DNA from: Ischnura elegans
Taxonomy: Eukaryota; Arthropoda; Insecta; Odonata; Coenagrionidae
Length of the DNA: 64,000 nucleotides
Assembly (NCBI RefSeq): GCF_921293095.1
Contig: NC_060258.1
Location: 2,480,001 to 2,544,000, forward strand
Direction: 5' to 3'
The translations under genes and the position numbers were made by a program. The notes under the pieces were generated by a model. The model was not told the DNA's origin, made no database searches, and saw nothing but the letters and a program-made list of their open reading frames with translations. Below are positions 35,100 through 45,900 of this stretch, one piece after another; position 1 is the first letter of the stretch, and every line of letters begins with the position of its first letter.

Positions 35100-36215
35100 A
35101 CATCTTCTATTTAAAATCGATTGAATGGATGGAAAAATGCACAAGTCAGGTGGTACAATTGCTGTCCAGCTTGGACTTGAACCTAGAGACTGGATATTAA
35201 TGAATGGAGGGGAAAAGAACATATAGCATAAAAATGACGCGGACAAAAAGGGTGTAGAAGAACGAAAAAGACGAAAACATGGGTTTAAATGATACGTTTA
35301 CAAATAATCAAGCACACACATACGCATCACAAATAGAACTTCAAATTGCAGAAAAATAATTAAATTAGACCCCTTTCAGAATTGGTCCTTTAAAAAGGAA
35401 AAAATATTTTTCTTTCAAATCGAATATTTAATGATTGGTGAATGTTATCTAAATTAAAAAGGTTCCTAACAATGGCAATCACAATAAATTTTGTGGTACT
35501 ACAGATGAGTATATAGAAAAACTATTTTGAATTTTTCCTGGATTAGTTTTTATAGAGGTAGTTTAAAATTCAAAGATAAATGCAATGGACAAACAGCCAA
35601 AAGAAACTCCCTTGAGTGAAATATACCCAACTGTCATCAGATAAGCAATGGTTTGGAGCGGCACCAGGGGCAGATATTCCAAGTATTGCACGCAAGCCTG
35701 AGCTCTTATTTGCGTTGGGATAGTAGCATTTCCACTCTTTTTCAGTATATGCAGTTTAATCGTTTCCCAAGCTTTCTTCTGCAGAAAACCACTCCTAATA
35801 TCTCGAGAAGATATTTAATGAACCTTTAAAATGCCAAGGGCAATGAAAGCAGAAATTTTCAATAATTAATAAAAAAATGACCTGAGGCTGCCATCATGTA
35901 TTACGTCCTGCAGTGTAGTTTTTGCACAGAATTGGACATCCACTAGATCAACGTTAATTTTAGTTGTTGTAGGATGCAAGCATATCAGATTTATTTTGGC
36001 TATCCCTTTCAGCATTAATGGCAGAATCATAAAGCATTTTAGAAAGAATAAGGACTAATTTATTATTTTGGGTCAGTATGACATTATCGTCTATTCTTCT
36101 GGGAACTAAAGAGAGATGAATTCCCTGCTCTGCTTTTGCAAGGGAAAATTTCTCTCCGAATTCATCTCTTATTTCTTTTTTTTGCACCAGCGTATAAAGA
36201 CCTTTCTCTTTCAGC
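35100..36215. other. intron, nothing recognised
   Basis: Intron between the last two exons of the zinc-finger gene. A minus-strand 85-codon frame at 35960-36217 (RDEFGEKFSLAKAEQGIHLS) looks protein-like but matches nothing I know. Confidence 0.4.
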
Positions 36216-36221
36216 AATTAT

Positions 36222-37051
36222 TTTGGCTAAGGGAACAATAGATTTTTCTTCCCTGCTGTTTATAATATACATTGATGAACTCTGCTCCCGCATTAGCAGT
36301 AAAATACGTTTATTTGCTGACGACCCTGTCATCTATCGCGAAAATAGTGATCACTCTACAAAATTCTATCATTGGACTGAAACAACGTTCATTTCTTGAG
36401 CCAAGAGAGGGAACTTGAACTTAATCTGAGCAAATGCATGATGGTACATTTCTTGCAGAATTCGTACAACTATAACCATGTTTATGCAGTGGATGGTATT
36501 AACATAGAGGCAACATACGAAGTGAAGTACGTGGGAGTAACGATCACCTTGAACCTATTGTGGAGAACACACATAAGAAATATTTGTGGCATAGCCCTGA
36601 AGGAATTAGGATTAGTCAAGCGTATTGTGGGAAGATTTTCAGATGAGAAAGTAAAATATAGGTGCTATTTTGCACTCATCCGACCGCACCTCGATAATGC
36701 AACGAGCGTATGGGATTCAGCAAAGAAATACTTTATCAGCGAACTGAAAAAAAATCCAAGGAAGGCTGTGTGGTTCGTCAAAACTGCTACCTTTGTACAG
36801 AAAGCATTACCCAGATGTTATGTGAATTGGACTGGGAGCCACTGGAGACTCGAAGGCCACACGCTAGGCTTAGATTTCTTGAACAGTTGAGAATGGATTT
36901 CTTTAAAAGTGACACGGAGGACAAAATACTAGAGCCCCACTATATTTCCAGGTCCGATAGAAGCGATAAATTAAAAGAGTTGTTTTGCAGAACGGGTAGA
37001 TACGGGAATTCGTTTTTCCCCCGACCCGTTAAGGATTTTAATAAATGCTAG
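36222..37051 (+). pseudogene. LINE reverse transcriptase fragment
   Basis: The translation starts inside the RT palm (KGTIDFSSLLFIIYIDELCS), followed by the catalytic box as IRLFADDPVIYREN. After a stop it continues with LELNLSKCMMVHF, VKYVGVTITLNLLWRTHIRN, RPHLDNATSVWDSAKKYF, and after a frameshift LCELDWEPLETRRPHARLRF and RTGRYGNSFFPRPVKDFN to the stop near 37051. 5'-truncated, with at least one stop and one shift. It lies antisense in a zinc-finger gene intron. The clade is not assigned. Confidence 0.87.
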
Positions 37052-38372
37052 TCCTAATTCCCATAGAGCATATCCTTTTTATGTAAGAACAGCTGAAGTC
37101 CTAACACCCCCTACTACACGCCTTGCAGAGTATTATGCAGATTGAATGCAGAATTATTTGATTGATAACAAGAATTCGGCTGTTTCTTAGCCATACTGAT
37201 TTCATTTCTGGAGCATACCTCTCAATTTACTATTATGTCAACCATATTTTCTCCTCCAAGAATCTTTAGGCTTAATCATTAGTAAAACCTAACAAAGCAC
37301 CATTGCTAATCCCAGGGACAAAAGGGTGAATAGGAATGCACTCATTTAAAAGATTTTCGCTAATTTTCCCACGAATTTAAAATGGTCCAAATGCAAAGCT
37401 ACTTTTTGCCCTCATTTGACCCAATTCCATGTTAACATTTACAATCAACCCTGAAATTTACTTTCTTTACTCAATTCTCAAACAAAATGCTCCATTCTGG
37501 CTTTTTGGGTTTATAATTTTGAGGATTCGCACATCCCCCTTTTTCACCGGCATTTCTGGAAAAAAGGTGCGTGGCTACAACGAGTAAATTTTTTTCTTTC
37601 AAAAAACTAGTCTCCAAGCTTGGTTGAAGCAAGGCAGCATTCTTTTCATTCATTTAATATGACTCTTTAACTGTCAAAAATGCCGAATAGAGAAAATGAA
37701 GAAAAAATTCTTAGCCATTGGTCAGTTACATACCCAACAATTTCAGTGAAACAAAAATATTTTGTTAGGGAAGACCATTAAAAACGATACAGACGACTAC
37801 AAAAAAGTAAGAAAATATAACACTCCCCCCCTATACAATTACCACTTAAAATAAAGATAACAGGAAATACGTATGGATGACTAATTCAGGTTCTTCATCC
37901 TTCAGAATCAGTCACAATAAGGCCGATTTTAGAAGAGACCACTTTCCACATTCCTACATTCTCCACATGGCACAAGGAAATCCAGAGTTTTCTCATTTGA
38001 AAGCAGTCTGAGTTTCACGACCAGTTGACGCTGTTGATGCTGCAGTGCCTGGCCGGTTAGAAATGGGCGCAGTGGAGAACACCGCATGATTTGACTGGTA
38101 TGAAGGCATCGGTAGGGACATTAGATTATATTAAAGCACAGCACCGTGCCATCTGAAAGTGACCTTAGCCTTACTTGTATGCAACTATTTGAGGCCCTTA
38201 AAAGCACTCATCCATGGCTTCCATTGCAGACTTATGGGACACTGTCAAATTTTCAATAATTGCTCTAGTCACAGTAAAAGTTGGCTAAATAAAAGCATTT
38301 ACTTGTATATCCTCCACATTAACATCAATCCCTCCAAGTATAGAGTTATTTGCAACCTGTAAGAGTACTCAC
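37052..38372. other. intron, nothing recognised
   Basis: AT-rich intronic sequence between the LINE fragment and the next exon; no repeat ends seen. Confidence 0.4.
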
Positions 38373-38436
38373 CAAATGCAGACTCATGGGCAATAGCTGA
38401 ACTCTCAAATGGGTCCCCATCCTCACTTAAAGTAGG
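38373..38436 (-). CDS. zinc-finger gene, penultimate exon
   Basis: 64 nt between an acceptor (GATTACTTCCAG) and a donor (G|GTGAGTACTC), open throughout: PTLSEDGDPFESSAIAHESA then F plus one base. That base joins the two leading bases of the exon at 35043 to make a Gly codon and continue VPTAEAMPEQ. It starts in phase 0, matching the end of the 42781 exon. Acidic linker, no domain of its own. Exon calling rests on splice sites and phase agreement. Confidence 0.75.
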
Positions 38437-38924
38437 CTGGAAGTAATCATCAAGATATTAATCATGCACGAAAAGAGATTCAGGACTTTTTTTTTGAAAG
38501 GATTGATTTAAACTTTTTTATACACCACATTAAATCAAAATTTGGAATTCCACAGAAATTTTTTCCTTACAAAGTAAAAATATTTTCGACACTTCAGGGA
38601 ATTAAATATTATTCCATTTTTTTTCAACATGTAAACGGTTTTTGATTTATGTTCTGCCTGCATTGTAATATTATCCTCATTAGATAACTCTGCAATGGAT
38701 GTAATTTAGTCCATGTGATACCATATAATAATTAAGGTTTCTTTCGCAATGAAGGAACCAAAATAATGCAATGGAAACTAGGCATCTGTGTGAAAAATGG
38801 GATACAATCTGACGCTGCTATATTGCAGAAAAAGATTTCCACACAGAAAACTAAATTTTTCAGTGAAAATCATGGAACTAATGATGAACAGCAGGCTTTT
38901 GTACAACTTTGTAAAGTGAAAAGT

Positions 38925-39010
38925 AGAAACAAATTATTAAAAAAGTGCTGCATGCTAATGTGGAACCTAGGACCTCCAGATAGTAGCCAAACACCATAAC
39001 CACCACACTA
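38925..39010 (-). repeat. tRNA-like SINE head
   Basis: The minus strand reads AGTGTGGTGGTTATGGTGTT, GGCTACTATCTGGAGG and TCCTAGGTTCCA, an A-box/anticodon-arm/B-box layout like the SINE pair at 39.5 and 41.9 kb. Weakly conserved. Confidence 0.4.
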
Positions 39011-39487
39011 CCACTGCTATTTGAAAGGAGACCATTTCTAGGGGAATATATTAGGCATATAAATGTTGAACTGCATTCCACTTTTAAAACCATTGGTTAT
39101 ATAACCCAATATGGGAGGAGATTTGTGGACAGGTCCCTGTTAACTACAACACTACAGAGTTTGATTGAAATGTGAGACCTGATTTTCTTAATGAGCTATG
39201 AATTATCAGTCCTGGGATTTCATATTGTAAAATAAACGTCTTCATGAGGCATGATTTATTGGTCGCAGGATATTTTATAGTAAAATAAATATCATATTGA
39301 TATTTTATTTATTGGTACCAAGATTTAACATAGAAAAATCTAAGGCAAGAAAACTACAACAATTAAATTAAAAATAAAGAGGAAAAAATGACTTATTTTG
39401 AGATACGAATATGTACTTGTTTCAGTTACAAGTAACTTTAAATGGAATAGGTAAGACTACCTGTAAATACTCGTGTGTCAGCCTAAC

Positions 39488-39810
39488 TAACAAGGGGAGA
39501 CCACGAACCTTGCTCTGCCTTTTTCAATGCCGTATTTTTTATGGCCTTCGAATGGTAAACACATCTCGGACCTAGTAGTGGTTCTGTTGTATGGGCCATA
39601 GTTTGGCTGCAATTAATTAATTTTCATGCGGTACTTTTCACAAGCCACCTATAGATCCATAATATCTCACCTTTTAGCAGACGGGTCAGGTGGGTTAGTG
39701 GTACCATTTCAGGCTACCACACAGGGGACCAGGGCTTCATCATGGCTATATATTTTTTTGTCTTCATCGTGATCATACGGCACCAACTTTTTCAATTTTA
39801 ATAGGGGTGT
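39488..39810 (+). repeat. SINE-like repeat, copy 1
   Basis: About 320 bp homologous, in inverse, to 41763-42068. Shared blocks are TTGCTCTGCCTTT, CAATGCCGTATTTTTTATGG, ACTTTTCACAAGCCAC, CGGGTCAGGTGGG and CATGGCTATATATTTT. The segment GTGGGTTAGTGGTA...GGCTACCACACAGGGGACCAG resembles a tRNA A-box to B-box region. The minus-strand copy holds a long open frame that is only a by-product. Confidence 0.7.
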
Positions 39811-41100
39811 TAACCTCAAACGAAATTACCCATTCAAGTAGATGCTAATGGTGAGTTTTGGCTAATATTTGATATTGGTGAAAAAATTTCTGCAATAGGT
39901 GCATTACATTTTCTATTGTGTACAGCTACTTTTCTGACTGCACACTTTCAGTGAACCCCATTATCCAAGCCGTGCTTGAATTTGTGGATGCCGTAGTGAG
40001 AAGTGCCTTCGGATTGTGGTTTTGTGAGGGCTAATTCTTATACTGTGCCTAATATGAGCTAAGTGTCTAATGCTCATTTTTCATTTTCAATTTTTTTTCA
40101 ATAAATAGTGGTCAAGGCAAGAAAAAATCTAAATACGCAGAAAATAAATCTAATACTGACATTTTTAGCTCTCTGGAAATTCAAAGAGTCAAGCGTGCAA
40201 GGTAAGAGTTAATACATATTTACTATGATAACACTATAAAATATGTTAATTTTACTTATGAGTATATTTTGTATCAAATACTTAATTTTGTTACCATTTA
40301 CTTGGCCTTTGCTGGCTTCCATTTTTATTTTAATTATACTCTAGTAAATGCTGAAATGGTTCTCGAGGGATGCATTTCATATTATATATATTAACAATCC
40401 CTGTCACACAATGCTCGTTTTTTAAGTTTGAAAGGCTTTTGATAATTTCTCGCCTATAAAAACTATGGTGACTAAAGGAAACTTATATCATAAAATAATC
40501 AATTATGTTTCTCTCAGATTCGTCCGCATCATAGAGTTGCGTGTTGTTGTCAATATTTATTCTTGTGAAGATTACTGAAAGGCCTCTTGGCCATGCACCG
40601 ATTTTGGATAGCCAGTAATATACCAGCTGTCACTATGCCTTCGGCAACCATCGTATGCTTTCGGAGCATTTGAGCCGACCCTCGTATTCCACACTTTTCG
40701 CTTAGACTTTTAAGGATTAAATTTTTAATAGAAAAGCGCTGAAACTGCCGCCAGTATCCCCTCCATGTGTACTTTTACTTAAGACTGTAAAAAAAATTGG
40801 GGAACAACCCTATTGCAACAAGCATAGACATGATACTATTTTTTATCATCATAATGACGTTTAGGTATTCAAGCAGTTTCATTTTAAACAAGGAGATGCA
40901 AGGAGGACACTAGCAAGGGTTGGTGCGCGCAAAAATTTTAATTTTTTTCATTGCTTATACTGATCAATTTCCACATTAAAAATTAAAACCACTCTTGCGA
41001 GAGCACATGCCATTCAAGGCTCCCGGCGATCAACAACTTGCGTACGGACATAATTAATAAGAACACAAAAGGATTATAAAATGCCATATTTCTCAAATAC
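39811..41100. other. intron, nothing recognised
   Basis: AT-rich; no exon or repeat boundary was supported. Confidence 0.4.
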
Positions 41101-41104
41101 CAAG

Positions 41105-41472
41105 GATCCTCGAAAACCAAGGATTTCAACATTGTACGTATATTCTGGGCTAGAATGGTCTCGCGTATTCCTACAATATACTTTGACTGTCTATATTGTG
41201 AGTTTTCAAAGTTTGAGATATAGAAGCTAATTTTTTAAGATCAGGAAGAGGAACCCATCACACATGGCATATAAATTACGCCGCGCGACCAGCCGTGTAC
41301 CACCTGTGTACCTTTATATCTGTGTCACCTATAAATGTACAAGATTTAACTACTTCATAGATATAAAGATTAATTTAAACAAAAATTGAGTGTTATCATA
41401 TATGCACATAACATAGGCAAAGTACGCCATTTGCCCGGTTGAGTAGAAATAACAGTCGCGCCCGCTAGAGGG
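41105..41472 (+). repeat. dispersed repeat, copy B, ending at a TTAA
   Basis: Collinear with 27086-27420. Its right end reads, in inverse, TTAACCCTCTAGCGGGCGCG, which has the form of a piggyBac-type terminus (TTAA then CCCTCTAG). No matching left end was found, so the class is uncertain. Confidence 0.55.
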
Positions 41473-41762
41473 TTAAAAGCAACAATTACACCAAATGTGT
41501 CTTGTGCTCGCCGCTTCCCCAAATTTTCCGTAGACCTTCCATTATAATAACAAGAGGCGCTCCAACAAATGTCATTTCTTCAAAAAAAAAGCCACTGTTA
41601 CAGGTCCCTATTAATCTTTCGGCATGTTTTTGAGGAGAGTAACAAGTGGAACCTTCACTTCTCCACATTGAAAATGACCCTGCTTAAATACCTAAATGCC
41701 TTTATGAATGATAAAAAAGTCTCATGTCTGTGTTCGTCGCAATTTGTAATTAATGAAAAAGT

Positions 41763-42068
41763 TGAAGCTGTATGAGAACAATGAAGACAACAAAATATAT
41801 AGCCATGACAAAGCCCCAAACCCTGGTCCCCTGGCAGGTAGCCATAATCGCTACCACTACCCCACCTGACCCGTATGCTGAGCAGTGGGATATTATGGAA
41901 CTATACGTGGCTTGTGAAAAGTACTCCTTGAAAATTAATGAAGTACAGCCAATCAAACGCCCATTCAAAAGAACCACTACTAGTTCAGGGATGTGTTCAC
42001 CATTCCAAAGGCCATAAAAAATACGGCATTGAAAAGGCAGAGCAAGTTTCATTATCTCCCCTTGTAAG
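41763..42068 (-). repeat. SINE-like repeat, copy 2 (inverted)
   Basis: Inverse partner of 39488-39810 and the better preserved of the two: GGTCAGGTGGGGTAGTGGTA, GGCTACCTGCCAGGGG and CCAGGGTTTGGGG form the tRNA-like part. Two inverted copies 2 kb apart in one intron could pair in the pre-mRNA. Confidence 0.7.
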
Positions 42069-42780
42069 ATGAATGGAATTTGAAGAAGGGTCACTATACT
42101 TCCAATAAACAGTACCACTGCGAATCCAGGCTCTTGGTGCCCAGGCATTGCAGGAATATGGCTCTCTGTTATTCACCACAGGGAAAAAAGTGGAGCTTGG
42201 TCACTTGTAAAGCTACAGCATTAGGTCATTTGCATCTCACCCCCCTCCCTTGTGATGAAGGCAAACAAGTAGGCCACTTGCTGAGGTACCAATAAAAGTA
42301 GCATATACGTGCCAAACACTTCTAACTTGTGGCCCACTTTCCCACTTTCTTTAGCTATTGAATGCCAACCAGTTACTAACAAGTATCCATGAAAGGCATT
42401 TCACACCAAAATAATGGGTAGCTTCTGAAAACACAGGTATTTTTCGTCATCACAAGAATAACAGCACACGTATGAAACACTTTGGACTACCGAGGTGCCA
42501 CACTTCCCCACTGGAGGGCTAATAGTGTTTATCGGTCCCAGGATTTAATATAGTTATGTATGAGGCAAGAAAACTACTACACAAATGAACAACTTAAAAA
42601 GGAAAAAACAGTTTTTATGATAAGAAAACTTATTCGAGCAATTAGTAACTTTGAATCAAATGGGTAACCTTTACAGCTGTGTAAAAATCAATATGTCCTA
42701 GCATTTTCCATGATTAACATTTTCACCCACTATCTCCTTCAACAATTAATTAAATTCCATAACAATAATTCCATACATAC

Positions 42781-42906
42781 CTGGGCATTCTCCTCGGGAG
42801 ATGGTTCCTCCTTTGCCCCCACCAGCGTCCAGTCCAGGTCTGCCCCCATGGCTCCTGTGCCCTGAGCTTCCACCTTTTCGCCTTGGGAAGCATTTAAGGC
42901 ATTGGG
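42781..42906 (-). CDS. zinc-finger gene, internal exon
   Basis: 126 nt (42 codons, phase 0 at both ends) between the acceptor TTATGTTGCAG and the donor CCAG|GTATGT. It encodes PNALNASQGEKVEAQGTGAM then GADLDWTLVGAKEEPSPEEN-AQ, with an AKEEP segment of the sumoylation type often seen in linkers of zinc-finger regulators. The other open frame is Gly/Arg-rich and less plausible. Confidence 0.8.
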
Positions 42907-42909
42907 CTG

Positions 42910-44370
42910 CAACATAATCCCCAATCATCGTCATTAAAGATTGAGATACAGGAAGATAAAAAAACGTTTGAGAATTCCTCATACGAATAAAATTAAAGTT
43001 AGTTTCAAATGGATATATTCTTCATACTACCCTGCAAGCTGCCTCACGGTACTTAATGTTAGGACTTTATAACATTTATAATTATTATGTTAAAATTCCC
43101 ACATTACTATATTCCTAGTACTTCTTATTTTCATCACAAAATCCCTGTAAAAGCCACCTGATGATCCTAATGGCAATCATTTCTGGAGATGCAGAACTCC
43201 AGATAAAGTCTTATTCGTAACAGTTTCTTATTTTACGAAAGAACTTTGCATGAGAATCTAGAGCTCATAGGTAATAACATACATTCATGGAAAATAAAAA
43301 GGGTCTATAATGGAGGATAAATTTAGTGTATATTCTGGTTTGTAATGCAGTTTAGACACATCAAACATTTTCACTAATAAATTAAACTTACTCAGACAAG
43401 ATATAGAAGGAGGCTATTCTGACTTAACAAAAAAGAGAAATCTGTAGATAAACTCCTTATAGGACAAAGCTTGCATAGCTTCAATGGGAAAATATGAAGG
43501 TTCATTTACTCTGCATGGACAACTAATAAGTAGGGATGGGAAAATTTTGCTGTCTAGAATTTTGCGGATTTAGACACAAAGTGTTCTGGTAGAGGTAAGA
43601 CGTTACAAAATACCCCAAAGTGACTGGGAAAATGACTTATGAACTCACGAAATGTCGCAAATTGTGTCCCAAAATATGAATTTTTATTTTTTTGGGAAAA
43701 ATTTTGGAACTATAATTTCAAACACAGGAAAAAGCATTACATTACACAGAATTATTTCAATTCGATTAAAATTAACACAAGTGCGAGTATTCCTTAGGTA
43801 TCTGGACGAGTGCAGTTCCTAAGAGCATCACTAATGTTACGATACAATCCCGGGAGGATGGCATCGCGTGTTTTCGATTTGCTGCAATAAGAGGCAATTG
43901 CAAAATATATGGCAATCTCCCATCCTTACTCTGAGGGAATAACCGTATATTTGCTCTCTGAGTTGAAAAATAGAAGAGCAATTTATGCAATTTATTCTTA
44001 TCAACATCACGAATGGAATATTACATTAGTAGAGGAATCTGAAGAATGCCCCTAGAACTGTTGTCACTCCGTGAGCATTAAAATCAGATTTCAGTAGTAA
44101 ATCCAAAGTAGAACTGTCCACTAGCCCGGCACCTAGCTTGATGAATGCACCAATGGACTGCACGTGCCTGAATACCTGCTGTTTGGATCTCTAACTTTTA
44201 GCTATATCTGTCAAATAACTGTTTTTCCAGTGTCCATTGTTAAGTATTGCTGCTGGTGTCTCAGACATTCTAGTTATTTTGACGAGTTAGTGTAATGCAA
44301 AATGAAAAATTAAGAAAAGGGACAGGGCTTTTCAGTATCAAAAGGATGGATTATATTGTATCGATAAAAG
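42910..44370. other. intron, nothing recognised
   Basis: AT-rich intron sequence without a supported repeat or exon. Confidence 0.4.
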
Positions 44371-44371
44371 T

Positions 44372-45900
44372 ATGGTAATGTTCAAATTCTGCAATTGTCA
44401 GGTAGCTTGGGAAAGGAAAGACTCGATTGAAAAACATTGGAAATCTTGGAAGCATCTAACTGCTGCAACATTTGGTAAGTATGGAAATTCTTTGAAGCTA
44501 AAAACATCAATCTCTATCTGCATCAACTGCTGCCATGAAAAAACCTTATTAATCATCATTTTGGAAAGTGGGTAGTATGAAACTTTCTCAAAGCTGACAT
44601 TCTTCTCTACAAATAGGAAAATGAGCACATGAAGTCATTTTTGAATGACAGGAATAGAAGGATCAACAACTTTCCTATTTCCACATGGTGATTTATTGAG
44701 ACCGACCATGGTTTCGTTGCAGCGTAAAATTATCAAGGTTGCTGTAACGAAACCATGGTTGGTCTCAAAGAATTACCATGTGGAAATAGCAAAATTGTTG
44801 ATCCTTATATTCCTGCGATTATGGATTTCCACAAAGTTACACCCGCTGCTGTTAATTATTTTTGAATGAATTCGTAGAGTGCAAGTATACGAGTACAGCA
44901 GCTTCTTGTAAATCAAGTCAAAGCATTCTAATCCTAAATCCTAGTCATAGGAAAACTAACACTTTATTTACCGCTGTGAATAATTTTACCTCGCCACTGG
45001 TGCTGGAGAAATTCCCTGCATTTGCCAACTAAGGGACAAATATATTCCTGATCTAAAATACAACACGAAGACTCAACTGAAGGACAAGTAGGTTATAGTT
45101 TTTTGTGATAAAACAATGGAAAAGAGAGAAGAAAATGTTTTTGTGATCCAGCTAAAAATTGTTGAACTTCTTGATAGTGCCTTGGACATTGTAGTTGGTG
45201 ACGTGTGTACTTTGGAAACAGCTAATTCAAAAACATGTTCAAGAGCAATTTTAGACACACTGAAGAAATATGAAATACCACTCGATAATGTAACAGCATT
45301 AGTGTCAGACTCTGCTCGCTAAATGACAAAATGTTTTCATGCAATGGAGGATTTGTTGTCAGACATTGTTCTGATTATTCAGTGCTGGGGCCATCAACTT
45401 AATTTAGTACTGTATACTCTTGTAAAAGATCTGCATATTTTGCATCAAGCAGTATCCAAAGTGAGGATGCCATTCCTTAACACATGAAAAAGGAAGCACC
45501 TTTATAGAAAACATATCTGAATACAGCCTACCCCGAATCAGCAAGTGCCACTATTTCCTCAGCCATTTTTAACCAGGTGGAGCTCCTGGTGTGAATCTGT
45601 GGCATATCTTGCAACACATGCAAAAGGTCATTGTAGGGTCTATGCACAGTGGGAACATGACACGTGACAATGATGGGTTGATTTTTCTAATAGTATTTCA
45701 GAAGAAGACTAGGAATCAATCCAAATACAGGCTATGTTCATCACAGAACATGGCAAACACATTGTTGAAATGATCACATTTCTGGAGGGACACTCACAGC
45801 CAGCTGTACCTATTCTAGATGGGCAGCTAAGGGTAATTCAGCAAGCACTTGAACTCATTGTATGAGGGAGTTACGGGAGCAATATTATTAAACTACTAGA
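44372..45900 (+). pseudogene. hAT-family transposase relic
   Basis: The N-terminal part, CNCQVAWERKDSIEKHWKSW then KHL, resembles a BED-like C2H2 segment. Downstream are FCDKTMEKREENVFVIQLKI, SALDIVVGDVCTLETANSKT, ILDTLKKYEIPLDN, VTALVSDSAR, a stop, MTKCFHAMEDLLSDI and IIQCWGHQLNLVLYTLVKDL: the D-S-A-R-x-M and C-W-x-H-x-x-N-L signatures of hAT transposases. Stops and frameshifts occur throughout. A fold-back element (44649-44815) sits between the BED-like part and the core. It lies antisense in a zinc-finger gene intron. TIRs were not located. Confidence 0.75.
44649..44815. mobile_element. fold-back element, ~76-bp arms, 14-bp loop
   Basis: The arms begin CAGGAATAGAAGGATCAAC and match in inverse through TTTCCACATGGT, GAGACC and ACCATGGTTTCGTT to a short loop (GTAAAATTATCAAG region). 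Only scattered mismatches. It lies inside the hAT relic. Confidence 0.8.

Noticed and set aside
41750..42148. 132-codon minus-strand frame with hydrophobic segments
   Set aside because: It is the translated tRNA-like SINE copy; its partner at 39.5 kb does not keep the frame.
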